DNA from: Sporisorium sorghi
Lineage: Eukaryota; Basidiomycota; Ustilaginomycetes; Ustilaginales; Ustilaginaceae
DNA: 23,297 bases
Assembly: GCA_023212695.1 (NCBI GenBank)
Contig: JALCCG010000321.1
Location: forward strand, 1-23,297
Reading direction: 5' to 3'
The translations under genes were made by a program, and so were the position numbers. The notes under the pieces are model-generated. The model had not been told where the DNA came from. It searched no databases and saw only the letters and a list, made by a program, of their open reading frames with translations. Positions 10,937-20,043 of this stretch are shown one piece after another. Numbering within the stretch: the first letter of the stretch is position 1; the number at the start of each line of letters is the position of its first letter.

Positions 10937-12136
10937 TTGTCCCCGCCCCGGACATGATACCCTTTCTTGATCAACATTCTTGCCTGCCTCTCTGTTTGGA
11001 GGGCGCAAGGTTCCGGTGCTCTTTCTTGTGGACTCGCTAAATCATGTATCTTTCTCACTTCTCTCTTGTCTCTGACTTTTAACGTTGTCTCTGTGAATCC
11101 GATTGGTGCTGTTCTCTCTAGTTGCCGTGATCATCTTGGCTAGTGTTGCGAGTTGGTCGATTGTGTCCAAAAGTGGGAGTTGAAGGAAAGCGAGTCGTGG
11201 TAAGTGGTGGGATGAGATCGGTCGATCGGGAGCGAGATCAACTCGAGAGCTCTGCATCGGGTGCTACTCTCTTGTCTGCTTTCAACCTTGAAGGCGCACA
11301 AATGTGAAAAACGTGGCCAAGCCAAAAGAGCACGTTCGCTGCTAAGCGGCACATGAAGCCACGGTGAGGAGGAGAAATTTGAAGATGCTCTCGATGGCGT
11401 GCTAGTCACGTCAGATTGCGCTTCGCCGAAATTGTGCGAGATTTCTTCTTGACAGGCTGACACTCACGACAAGTCTCATTCGGAACTGCTCTCTCGAGGC
11501 TTGGAGTAAGCTTCACACAGAGGTCGACAGCGTGCTCGCGTGTGTGTAGAAAGGATGAGCTGAGGGGGGAAAGGAAAGAGGAAGCACAGGAGTCACTTCT
11601 TCTTCTTCTTCTTAGCCTAGAACCGCTCGAAGTGGTGTCATTTTTCATTTCTTCTCGATGGATAACCGCGCCTTTGCAACGAAGCAGGATTGGCTCACCC
11701 CGTCTCTCTGCCTGCGAAGTGTTCCACACAGCGGCCATCAGCGGCCGTTCTCCCCCCGCCTTGTGCCCAACGAATGGTGTGCTCTCCTTTCTGCCCCTGC
11801 CCTCTGTGCGCGCATTTGAGCTCGTCATTGCCCCCCCCCCTGGTTCCGCGTGGAAGCCTCTGTCTTGTTCGGCGTTGACAAGTCGCCGCTCGTTCTAGCA
11901 GCCCTCCGTTGGTCGGTGCGAAGAATGTGCCCCCGGGCTTTTTTGTTCGATGTTGCTGTTGCGCTTGGGTATGGCGTGTGTGACTCTGTGTGTGTTGCTT
12001 GAAGAGGAGGAGGGATCGTTTATATAAGCCTTTGCTCTTCGTCCTTCACCTCCTGTCGTCCATCATCGCTGTTCACTCGCAACTGTTCGACATCCCCCTC
12101 TCTCTCTTACCACATCCTCGACTTTCAGCTTCAGCC
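10937..12136. other. Intergenic region between Sec14-IML2 and the oxygenase gene
   Basis: About 1.2 kb without a supported gene. Open frames on both strands (up to 140 aa on the - strand at 11406-11828) match no family I recognise. It holds a TTC run near 11600, an inverted CCAAT element (ATTGGCT, near 11690), C runs near 11831 and 11930, and the TATA box listed separately. The distal part is probably the oxygenase promoter; the proximal part the 3' end of the preceding gene. Confidence 0.55.
12021..12028 (+). promoter_or_regulatory. TATA box of the oxygenase gene
   Basis: TATATAAG lies 116 bases upstream of ATG 12137. Transcription starting some 30-40 bases further on would give a leader of roughly 70-80 bases. 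It is the best-formed TATA element in the window, which fits a regulated gene. Confidence 0.6.
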
Positions 12137-13360
12137 ATGCCATCCACCTCAGTCCCGCTTGCAGCCTGGGTGCCGCCCAAGCCCACCCAGGAGACCGACC
12201 TCGAATGGGCGCCGCTGACGACGCTCGACCTGTCGCAGATCACAGGCGACGACTTCACCACCGTGCCCGACTCTGTCGTCGCCTCTGTCGGCGAGGCCTT
12301 CTCACGCGACGGGTTCATCTACGCCGAGAACCACGGTCTGTCCTGGTCGCACGTGCTGCGCCAGTTCGCCATTGGCCAGTACGCGTTCCACTCGGTCTCC
12401 GAGGCGGACAAGGCTAAATACAAAGCGGACATCCTCAACACGGGGTCCTTCGTGGGCTACAAGGAGCAAGGTCACTGGAAGCTCAACGGTGTCAAGGACC
12501 GCATTGAGCAGCTCAACTTTGGTTCTCAGAGCTTTTCGCCCGAAGCTAGGGAGAGGCTGTTTCCGGGGAGCTTGCAGGCGCTGTTGCCGGAGATTGAGGA
12601 GTTTGCGCGCTTCAACCACGCCGTGATCCTGCGCAAGATCCTCAGTGTGCTCTCGCTGGTGCTCAAGCTGCCTGCGGGGTACCTGTGGGAGCTGTCCAAG
12701 GAGCCCGAGAAGCGCGGCCTGGATCTGCTGCGCTACGCGCTGTACCACACCCCGGACCAGCAGGACGACGAAAAGCTCGGCGGCGTCCGCCTCCAGGGCC
12801 ACACCGATTTCAACTCGGTTAGCATCCTCTGGTCCCAACCCATCACCAGCCTCGAGGTGCTCATGCCGGACAACAAGTGGAGACTCGTCAAGCACCGCGA
12901 CAATGCACTCGTCATCAACTTGGGAGACGCGATGCATTTTATCAGCGGTGGGTATCTGAAGCAGACGATCCATAGGGTGGTGGCTCCACCCGCTGATCAG
13001 GCGCACTACGAGAGGCTGGGGATCTTCTACTTTGCGCTGTTCAACGACAATGTGTCCCTGGAGCCGCTTGAGGGGGAAAGCGAGGTGGTGAGGCAGGCGT
13101 ATGCCGAGAAGAAGAAGCGCGACGGGAGCGGGTTCTGGGATGTGGCGAAGGCCAAGGGCGAGAAGGTGCCGACGGCGGGCGATTGGGAGAGGTTGCGCGT
13201 CAAGGCGTACGGTCAGCAGCACGCGAAGAAGGCTGAAGACGGTCATGATGTCGAGGAGATCGCGGGGCAGAAGGTGAAGGGTTACAATGGTGAGAGGGTC
13301 AAGCCGAAGAGTCAGGGACAGCAGTTTGCTAGGCAGCAGCCGTCGGTCAGGGCTAACTAG
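12137..13360 (+). CDS. 2-oxoglutarate/Fe(II)-dependent oxygenase (isopenicillin N synthase-like)
   Basis: Intronless, 407 residues. The open frame extends upstream only through non-ATG codons, so ATG 12137 (G at -3) is the first usable start. Residues about 25-140 fit the non-heme dioxygenase N-terminal region (AFSRDGFIYAENHGLS). The double-stranded beta-helix core follows with the iron ligands H222-x-D224 (GHTDFNS) and H279 (QTIHRVV). R293, 14 residues later in ERLGIFYF, is the probable 2-oxoglutarate anchor; plant and bacterial relatives usually have it about ten residues after the last His, in an RxS motif, so R-L-G is a variant. A Lys/Gln-rich tail ends the protein. The family hydroxylates, desaturates or ring-closes small molecules; the substrate cannot be told from sequence. 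No other secondary-metabolism genes are adjacent. No signal peptide is seen, so cytosolic action is likely. Confidence 0.85.
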   Translation: MPSTSVPLAAWVPPKPTQETDLEWAPLTTLDLSQITGDDFTTVPDSVVASVGEAFSRDGFIYAENHGLSWSHVLRQFAIGQYAFHSVSEADKAKYKADILNTGSFVGYKEQGHWKLNGVKDRIEQLNFGSQSFSPEARERLFPGSLQALLPEIEEFARFNHAVILRKILSVLSLVLKLPAGYLWELSKEPEKRGLDLLRYALYHTPDQQDDEKLGGVRLQGHTDFNSVSILWSQPITSLEVLMPDNKWRLVKHRDNALVINLGDAMHFISGGYLKQTIHRVVAPPADQAHYERLGIFYFALFNDNVSLEPLEGESEVVRQAYAEKKKRDGSGFWDVAKAKGEKVPTAGDWERLRVKAYGQQHAKKAEDGHDVEEIAGQKVKGYNGERVKPKSQGQQFARQQPSVRAN

Positions 13361-13658
13361 AGCCTCAACCCGTTCACAATCTATCGCTATGAGGCTTCAA
13401 CCCTCGGTATACCCCTTCCCCCTGTCGATCTTTGTCCGTCGCATCTTGCATTCAACATGGTCCCCCTTTCTTGTCGTCCCTTGTACAACATCCGTTCGGT
13501 CTCAACACACACTCACACATCGCTCGCTGTCTCGCTGTTTTGTTCACTTCACAATTGCATCCAACTGCATTTTCGCGCTTCACCTTTCAACATCATCACT
13601 GCGTCTGAAACTCAGTTTTGGAGCATGTGCTCACTCCACGCCGCTTTTGAGCATCTGC
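13361..13658. other. Tail-to-tail spacer between the oxygenase and amidase genes
   Basis: This 298-base A/C/T-rich spacer between two convergent genes should contain both 3' ends. No gene or repeat of note is seen. Confidence 0.6.
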
Positions 13659-15345
13659 TCACACCCTAATGCGAGCCGCATAGTCGAGCAGCGCCAGCTG
13701 ATTACCCGGCACGGTAGCGAGCTGCAAGCTGAGCGTAGGCAGACGAGCGCGTGCATCGCCGTCGATCGGATCGGCCTTGACGAGCCCGGGCAAGTGCCGG
13801 GTCCACTCCGGGTCCTGCAGCGCCGCCGACCTGAACTCCTGCCGCACACTGTCGGGCAGTGGGATGGGGACCGACACAGCGGGCCAGTCGAGCAGGTTGA
13901 AGATCTGGCACCAGACTTCGCTCTCGCCCGCGTTGTCGAGCTCGATGAACGTAGCGTTCGTCGTGGGTCCGCCGAGGATGTACGTCGGCGTCACGAATAT
14001 CACGTTCTCGGGCTGTGCGTCCTTGACGCCTGCTTGGCGGAGGAACGTCGCTTTGAGCTCGGCGAGCTGGGCGGCGTCAGCCTTCCAGCTTGCTTTCTCG
14101 AGAGGGGAGGTGGAGAGACGCGTGTCGTCAAACATGGTGCGCGGGATGAGCGGGTCGTGGGCGAGCATGGCGCGCGCGTCGTCGAAGCCGTGCTGCGTCG
14201 CGTGCTCCATCCAGGCGCGCGTCCAGGCTGGGAGGTCGACGGCGCCGAGTGTGTCGCTCCGAGTGGGGCGGACGAGTGCATCGCCGGTGGAAAGTTGCTC
14301 GATGAGCCAGTGCACGAGGCGCTGTACTTCCGGGGAGCTCTTCTGTGTGGTGTACACGACACGCGGATTGTTGCCCAGATCCTCGGGGTTCCGGTTGAGC
14401 GTTCGTCCGGGTAAACGTCGACAAAGTCGTCCTCGGTGAGCGGGCGGACGTTGGAGTACGTACCGCCGTACAGCGTGTCAGCGGCGAGTTTGAGCGTGCT
14501 AAAATCGCGGGTGAGCAGGCCGGGCGCTGTAGCTGGCACGCTGGTGTGCGGTAGGCCGGTCATGAAATCCCGTGGCAGTTGCCACCTGAACCCCGGTTTA
14601 GAGGCAAAACTTGTACCCGCACAACTCGTTTCAAGCAGGCAGGTTGGCGCACCGACCCGCCCATATCCGTGCCCACGCCCAGCTGGCTCCCGCCCAGCTT
14701 GACCAAACTCGCCTCGCCGCCAGAGCTCCCGCCCACCTCGAACTCCCCACCACCATCCGCACTCTGCAACGCACACCGCGTCATACCCCAGAGCGCAGAC
14801 TGCGTCGTGTTCGACATCATCAACTGCGGCGCCGTCGTCTTTGCGATCATGATCCCACCGGCTCGAGTCAGCCGCTCCACCACCTCGGCCGTCCCTTCAT
14901 CCGCCTCGCCAACGCGCGACGAACAGCCCAGCGTCGTAGCATGCCCGGAGACGTGGATGCAGTCCTTCACGCTAAACACCAGCCCGAGCAGCGGGTACTC
15001 GTCGAGAACAGCGTGTGGCTCGTCGTCGTCGTAGTCCTGGTCGTGGAACTCGGCGTCTGCGAGCGCTTGCTCGTATGGGAATGCAGTGAGACAGTGCGTG
15101 TGCAAGCTCGCGGCGATCGTGAGCCGGATGCGCGCCTCGACGACTCGTGTGACGGTTAGGTCCTTGTAGATGAGTTTGTCTTGCAGGAGGCGAAGGGGCC
15201 AGCTGGCGATCTCGTAGTCCAGGGGTTGCGGGTCGCCGAAGCGCGCGTGGGCACGGTGGACGGTGGAAAGGAGCGTGTCAACGGCACGTTGGGCAGCTGG
15301 AGTGGTTGGGGATGGGTTGCGGAATGAGCTGCGTGGGATTGACAT
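13659..15345 (-). pseudogene. Amidase-signature-family gene with two frame changes
   Basis: ATG 15345 begins a frame with an intact amidase N-terminal half: K127 (FSVKD), S207 (GGSSGGEA) and S231 (GTDMGGSVRQPA) are the Lys-Ser-Ser catalytic triad of the family. Right after RQPA (between about 14637 and 14608) the frame is lost and would stop near 14560. Amidase-like sequence continues in another frame (SKPGFRWQLP... TGLPHTSVPAT) to about 14404, and then in a third (NPEDLGNNPRVV onward) to the TGA at 13659-13661. That last part includes a family-like C-terminus (CQIFNLLDWPAVSVPIP, LSLQLATVPG). Together the pieces total about 560 residues, the usual length. I tested GT-AG introns at the first break: the only phase-compatible one (71 bases, weak donor GTCGGT) would delete nucleophile S231. 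It is either a young pseudogene or holds two sequencing errors. An intact enzyme would hydrolyse amides. Confidence 0.75.
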
Positions 15346-15623
15346 TGTCGCGGTGGTGGTGGTGGTGAGAGGAAGAGCTGAACGTGGAAAGTGGCACTTT
15401 GGCGTGCAGAAGATGAAGATGAGTGTATCAAGGTGGGGGAAAGGATGATCTCAGCGTGGGCCTCCACAAATCGCACTTTTTTGGACGTTTTTTATGCGCC
15501 TTTTTTTTTTTTTGGATCGATTTTTGTCGACGTCAAGTTGCGCATTCTTTCTTCTCAACACACCACCACATCAAGATGCCATCCGGGCTCACCTCTGTCG
15601 TGTCTACGGCGTAGAGTGCAGCG
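15346..15623. promoter_or_regulatory. Divergent promoter region, amidase / unknown gene
   Basis: A 278-base head-to-head spacer. It holds GGT triplet repeats next to the amidase start (about 15352-15367), a T13 tract (15501-15513) oriented T-rich for the + strand gene, and the 12-codon upstream ORF. No TATA box was recognised. Confidence 0.45.
15576..15614 (+). other. Upstream ORF (12 codons) in frame with the downstream gene
   Basis: ATG 15576 has a favourable context (A at -3) and encodes 12 residues (MPSGLTSVVSTA) before TAG at 15612-15614. It is in the same frame as the main ATG at 15624, with only 9 bases between stop and start. No intron of workable length removes the stop. Confidence 0.6.
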
Positions 15624-17051
15624 GTGGACGTGATGTTCCTGCCAAGAAAGCTGCAGAAGCGCAAGCATGCGGGTCGCAGCAGTGCACAGGCGGACGGTGC
15701 GAGTGGTAGCAAGGCTGCTGTGCATGAGGCGAGGGACGATGATGTCGATGGGCCAAAGTCTGCTGGCGAGGCGGTCCTGCGAGACGATGCTGGCACAGAC
15801 AGATCGACATCTGCCTCGACCTCCACGAACGAACACTCTCAAGCTCAAGCCTCATCGCCAGCCCCGAGCTCCACCACCGAGACAGCCAAACTGGACCGCC
15901 TCGTCGAATTCCTCTACACGCGGCTTTCCCCGCTAGCCCCCCAGCAGTCCCAACAATCCCTATCTGACCTCTTCCGTACCACCACTACCCAAAACCAGAC
16001 CCCAACACTGCACACGACCCACCTCGCCCGCCTACTCACCTGCATCCCCGGCCTCGCGACGCGCTGCAAATCAATAACGCTCCTCGCGCAGGCCCTGCAC
16101 ACGCTCGCCTCGGGCGCGGCGCGCAACTGGTTCACCTTACACCGCGAGACGTTTCTCGTCGAGTGGTCGGGTGGCTACGTCCGCGCTGTGCGCGATCTAG
16201 CTTCGCTGAACAGTGAAGGTCTAGCGCCGCTGCTGGTGTACGTCGAGTCGATCCCGCCGCGCGTGCGGACGCGTGCGCAGGCTGCGAGCTACCTGCACGG
16301 AGCGATGGGGGGATCGGGCGTGATGGTGCTGGCAGTGCTCGAGCCGGGTGTGGTGGATCTGGCGATGGCGGGGAGTGAGGGAGAGTGGAGGGTGGATGGG
16401 GGGTGGACGTCCGGAAGGGCGTTTTTCGTGCTGGATGGGCCGGAGGGTGTGGATGCGCTGTGTAGGGCGTATCCGTGGGAGCTGGAGAAGAGGTCGGATG
16501 CCAAGGGGGAGCCGATCCGGTGTCTGTCGTGGGATGGGTGGAGAGAGATGCGCGAGGTTTACCTTCGACAGCTGCAGCACGGGCAATTGGCAGCTTCGAA
16601 CGGAGACGCTGCTCGAGTAGACGGCACGGACCATCGGGAACCGGCCAAACGAAATCCGACGGACGCCGATGTGGACTCAACAGCGCCCTGGTATCGAGGC
16701 ACCATCCTCGTCCTCCCTCTTGCCACAACGTCAGCCGCTCTGCCACTTCCAACGTTTACCCGCTCCCAGCTGACGCCTGCCTTTCTCAACAGACACCTGA
16801 AACCGCAGCTCGAACAGCGCGTCCCCGAGTCCGTGTCGTACATCCACCCGCTGCCCCCAGCCGATTCTTTCAACAGCGACACGAAGGTGGCCATTCGAAC
16901 CGCACACGCCTCGCTCGCCACACGTCTGCTCACGCACTTTCCTGACCTCGTCCCAATGGTCGCTGCTCAAGAAGACGCCTACTGGACCGCTCTGCCCGAG
17001 AAAACACGCACCGCTGCACGCCGACGCGCCCTGGCGCTCGACACACACTGA
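15624..17051 (+). CDS. Protein of unknown function (475 residues)
   Basis: I do not recognise the family. The intronless frame runs from ATG 15624 (G at -3) to TGA. Residues 7-14 (PRKLQKRK) are basic and could be a nuclear signal or part of an organelle leader. Residues about 16-88 are Ser/Thr/Ala/Gln-rich and probably disordered. From about 90 (KLDRLVEFLYTRLSPL) to about 315 the sequence looks folded, with mixed hydrophobic and charged helices and strands (NWFTLHRETFLVEWSGGYVRAV; RAFFVLDGPEGVDALCRAYPWELEKR). A polar linker follows, then a second ordered-looking part (WYRGTILVLPLATTS to the end). No signal peptide or clear membrane segment is visible. It shares a promoter region with the broken amidase and ends 33 bases from the convergent urease stop. 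Open length and codon use support a real gene; translation may be controlled by, or disrupted by, the upstream in-frame stop. Confidence 0.7.
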   Translation: MDVMFLPRKLQKRKHAGRSSAQADGASGSKAAVHEARDDDVDGPKSAGEAVLRDDAGTDRSTSASTSTNEHSQAQASSPAPSSTTETAKLDRLVEFLYTRLSPLAPQQSQQSLSDLFRTTTTQNQTPTLHTTHLARLLTCIPGLATRCKSITLLAQALHTLASGAARNWFTLHRETFLVEWSGGYVRAVRDLASLNSEGLAPLLVYVESIPPRVRTRAQAASYLHGAMGGSGVMVLAVLEPGVVDLAMAGSEGEWRVDGGWTSGRAFFVLDGPEGVDALCRAYPWELEKRSDAKGEPIRCLSWDGWREMREVYLRQLQHGQLAASNGDAARVDGTDHREPAKRNPTDADVDSTAPWYRGTILVLPLATTSAALPLPTFTRSQLTPAFLNRHLKPQLEQRVPESVSYIHPLPPADSFNSDTKVAIRTAHASLATRLLTHFPDLVPMVAAQEDAYWTALPEKTRTAARRRALALDTH

Positions 17052-17084
17052 CACGCGCATCAAAGCCATTCAAGATTTCCTCGT

Positions 17085-19700
17085 CTAGAACAAGTGCAAG
17101 CTCTGCGTCATAGGCAGCTCATCCGCGGGCGGCACGGTCAACAGTCTACCCGCGTCGGTCACCTCGTACGTCTCCGGGTCCACCTTGAGATCCGGCGTGT
17201 GCGTGTTGAGCTTCATATTCTTCTTGCTCACCTTCCTGCACCCTTTCACCGCCTCTACGCGCTTGTTGACACCATAACTCTGCACGATGCCCTCCGCAAT
17301 CGAAACCTGGGATACGAACAGGATCGAGTTGCGCGGCGCGGCTGCGGCGTTGGCGCCGTGCATCGGCCGGCCGTAGATCGGCTGTACTGTCGGGATGGAC
17401 GCGTTGGCATCGCCCATCTGCGCCCATGCGACTTGTCCGCCCTTGAGCACGAACTCGGGGCAGACGCCGAATTTGGAGGGGAGGTAGAAGACCAGATCGG
17501 CGAGCTTGCCTGGTTCGATGCTGCCGATGAGGTGCGAGCAGCCGTGCACGAGGGCGGGGTTGATCGTGTACTTGGCTACGTAGCGTTTGATGCGCAGGTT
17601 GTCCGGTACGGCCTCGCTTGGGTGCGGTACCCGTGGTGGGTTACTGGTGCCGGGCTCGCGCAGGGGTCCGACGAGGCTGGCCATCTTGGACGCGGTGCGC
17701 CACGTGCGCGCCACCACCTCGCCAATGCGCCCCATCGCCTGCGAGTCGGAACTGATCATGCTGATCGCTCCGCTGTCCTGCAACACGTCCTCCGCCGCCA
17801 CGGTTTCGGCGCGGATGCGCGAATCCGCGAAAGCCACATCCTCGACAATGTCCTTCGACAGGTGGTGGCATACCATGAGCATGTCGAGGTGCTCGTCGAG
17901 CGTGTTGCGCGCATACGGCCGCGTGGGGTTGGTCGACGAGGGAAGCACGTTGGTCTCTCCACACACCCGAATGATATCCGGCGCATGTCCGCCGCCCGCA
18001 CCCTCCGAGTGGTACGTGTGGATCGTCCTTCCCTTGAACGCCGCCAAGGTGCCCTCGACGAAGCACGACTCGTTAAGCGTGTCCGTGTGGATGTTGCACT
18101 GCACGTCGTACTTGTCGCACGCGGTGAGGCATGCGTCGATCACGGCAGGCGTTGCACCCCAGTCCTCGTGGATCTTCATCCCCGCACACCCGGCGCGGAT
18201 CTGGTCCTCCAACCCCGGCAACCCGGAGTCGTTGCCTTTACCCGTAAACGCAAAGTTGAGCGGCACATTGTCCGTAGCAACCATCATGTTGCGCAGCTGG
18301 TCCTGGCCGGGCGTGCACGTCGTCGCACTCGTCCCCGCCGTCGGACCCGTGCCGCCGCCGACCAACGTCGTGATCCCCGTCGCCAGCGCCTCCTCGTGCA
18401 AATCAGGACAAATGTAATGCACGTGCGCATCGATCGCTCCCGCAGTAACGATAAACTTCTCACCTGCAATCACCTCGGTACACGAACCCACCACAAGGTT
18501 CGGATCGACACCATCCATGATGGCCGGATTGCCCGCTTTGCCAATCCCGACAATGTGGCCGTTGCGAATGCCAATGTCAGCTTTGACGATCCCCCACCAG
18601 TCGACGATGAGCGCGTTAATGACGACAATGTCGAGCACGGCAGCGTCAGAGCGACCGGACGCCTGACCCATGCCGTCGCGGAGCACCTTGCCACCGCCAA
18701 ACTTGAGCTCGTCGCCGTACACGGTGTAGTCCCTTTCGACTTGGAGCCAGAGCGGGCTATCCGCCAAACGCACCTTGTCGCCCACCGTCGGCCCGTACAG
18801 CGCGGCATACGCGTCGCGCGACAGCTCGCACGGCGGCGGCGGCGGCGGCGGCGGCGCGACCAAGTCATCAGCCATCTCCGGCAGAGGCTCGTTCGCAAAC
18901 CCTGCCGCTTCGATGCGTTTGACCAGCGCAGCTTTCGATTCGCTCGTAGCCAAAAACTCGTCTAGCGGCCCAGCAGCGAGATTGTTGCCACCAGCGAGGA
19001 TTTTTGTTCCGCCTACTTGGACGAGCGTGACGGTCTTGGAGTCGCCGGGCTCGAAGCGGATCGCTGTACCCGCCGCAATGTCGAGCCGTTTGCCGAGAGC
19101 CAAAAGACGCGGGAAGCTGAGCGCGGCGTTGGTCTCGAGGAAGGGGTAATGCGAGCCGACCTGAATGGGGCGGTCGCCCGTGTTGGTCACTTTCACCGCT
19201 ACACGCGTGCGTCTCGGGCAGAGCTGGATCGGCCCCGCATCCTCCTTCGTCACCAGTGCACCCGGCAGCACCTCGTCCGCACTCGCCTTGCCCACCAGCG
19301 CCTTACCGCCCTTTCCCGCCTGTTCCAGAAACACACTCGGATCCGGCGCCGGATAGAAGCTCGAATACAGCGCGGCACTGATATCGCCCAGCTCCGTACA
19401 CACCGGCTGATGCACAGTCACCAGGAACGTGCCATCCAAGAACGTCCCTTCAACCATGACCTCGTGCAGCAGCTCCGCTACGCCGGGCAGCACATGACAG
19501 CGCCCGAGCAGCGTCTTGCCGTGCTGCATGAGCTCGGCGACGGAATGCTCGCCATCGCGGATACGTTCGTGCAGCACCGTGGCGATGAGTGCGGTGGCTT
19601 CGGTCTGGTTGAGTCGCACGCCTCGGGCTAGGCGTTTTTGGGCAAGGGAGCCGGCTTGGTGGAGCAGGAGTTTGTCTCGTTCGCGTGGGAGGAGGTGCAT
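17085..19700 (-). CDS. URE1: Urease (single-chain gamma-beta-alpha)
   Basis: Intronless, 871 residues; the family is usually about 830-840 in fungi. It hydrolyses urea to ammonia and carbamate in the cytosol and needs two nickel ions plus accessory proteins, which are not in this window. The start [17 protein letters not shown] is the standard N-terminus, with AAA before the ATG. Regions in order are gamma (about 1-100), beta (about 130-240), a hinge with eight prolines (283-290), and alpha (about 293-871). All key residues are present: H426 and H428 (HVHY), carbamylated K509 (MKIHEDWG), H538 (NIHTD), H564 (TYHSEG), flap C611-H612 (VCHH) and D652 (SSDSQAMG). They sit at a constant offset of 19 from jack bean urease numbering. 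The gene converges on the unknown gene (33-base gap) and diverges from the flavin-reductase gene. Two GATA-factor sites 136-150 bases upstream suggest nitrogen control. The symbol is by family only. Confidence 0.97.
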   Translation of the reverse strand: MHLLPRERDKLLLHQAGSLAQKRLARGVRLNQTEATALIATVLHERIRDGEHSVAELMQHGKTLLGRCHVLPGVAELLHEVMVEGTFLDGTFLVTVHQPVCTELGDISAALYSSFYPAPDPSVFLEQAGKGGKALVGKASADEVLPGALVTKEDAGPIQLCPRRTRVAVKVTNTGDRPIQVGSHYPFLETNAALSFPRLLALGKRLDIAAGTAIRFEPGDSKTVTLVQVGGTKILAGGNNLAAGPLDEFLATSESKAALVKRIEAAGFANEPLPEMADDLVAPPPPPPPPCELSRDAYAALYGPTVGDKVRLADSPLWLQVERDYTVYGDELKFGGGKVLRDGMGQASGRSDAAVLDIVVINALIVDWWGIVKADIGIRNGHIVGIGKAGNPAIMDGVDPNLVVGSCTEVIAGEKFIVTAGAIDAHVHYICPDLHEEALATGITTLVGGGTGPTAGTSATTCTPGQDQLRNMMVATDNVPLNFAFTGKGNDSGLPGLEDQIRAGCAGMKIHEDWGATPAVIDACLTACDKYDVQCNIHTDTLNESCFVEGTLAAFKGRTIHTYHSEGAGGGHAPDIIRVCGETNVLPSSTNPTRPYARNTLDEHLDMLMVCHHLSKDIVEDVAFADSRIRAETVAAEDVLQDSGAISMISSDSQAMGRIGEVVARTWRTASKMASLVGPLREPGTSNPPRVPHPSEAVPDNLRIKRYVAKYTINPALVHGCSHLIGSIEPGKLADLVFYLPSKFGVCPEFVLKGGQVAWAQMGDANASIPTVQPIYGRPMHGANAAAAPRNSILFVSQVSIAEGIVQSYGVNKRVEAVKGCRKVSKKNMKLNTHTPDLKVDPETYEVTDAGRLLTVPPADELPMTQSLHLF
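18832..18856 (+). repeat. GGC trinucleotide run encoding Pro8 in urease
   Basis: About eight GGC units on the + strand encode eight consecutive prolines in the hinge between the beta and alpha regions of urease (residues 283-290). The run keeps the frame and is a likely site of length variation. Confidence 0.9.
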
Positions 19701-19835
19701 TTTGGCGAAGAAGCTTTTGACGTGCGCTTGGAGTGCTTGTGTTAGGGTTGATGAGGATGCCGTGGGAGGGAAAGGTTGAGGTAAGGGTGAGACGGAAAAG
19801 CAAAGAGATGAGGAAGCAAGAGGATGAGCTTGAAG

Positions 19836-19850
19836 AGATAGCGGCGATAA
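19836..19850 (+). promoter_or_regulatory. Paired HGATAR sites (GATA-type nitrogen regulator)
   Basis: AGATAG (19836-19841) and CGATAA (19845-19850) both fit the HGATAR consensus of fungal GATA factors such as AreA/Nit2. They are in the same orientation, 9 bases apart start to start, and 136-150 bases upstream of the urease ATG. Paired close sites are typical of functional targets. Confidence 0.45.
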
Positions 19851-19974
19851 CGAGCTGCCGAATCGTTGGTCGACTTGGATTTCAAGAGCTTAATTTTCGC
19901 TTCGAGCGCTTGGTTGGGGGGCGCACAGGCCTTCTCTCTTTTGACCCTTCGCTTCTAAGCGAAAAGCGTGGGGT

Positions 19975-20041
<67 letters not shown>
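19975..20041 (-). repeat. Long A/T homopolymer tract (A18-G-A48 on + strand)
   Basis: Sixty-seven bases are all A on the + strand except G at 19993. Seen from urease it is a poly(T) tract about 275 bases upstream of the ATG. It may be a nucleosome-depleting element of the divergent promoter; its length is probably uncertain in any assembly. Confidence 0.9.

Positions 20042-20043
<2 letters not shown>

Noticed and set aside
6503..11008. A 1501-codon open frame on the - strand, longer than the sense gene itself
   Set aside because: It lies opposite the Sec14-IML2 gene in codon register with it. Strong bias against TTA, CTA and TCA codons in the sense gene removes stops on the other strand. Its translation is compositionally odd and resembles no family.
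11990..12136. A 49-codon N-terminal extension of the oxygenase with a hydrophobic, signal-like stretch
   Set aside because: It has no ATG (the frame begins at GTG) and contains the TATA box, so it is promoter and leader.
14567..14637. A 71-base GT-AG intron that would rescue the first amidase frame break
   Set aside because: The donor GTCGGT is weak and removal would delete the nucleophile serine and the conserved RxPA motif.
17094..18965. A 623-codon + strand frame opposite urease
   Set aside because: Urease on the - strand is certain, and this frame is Arg/His-rich and unlike any protein family.
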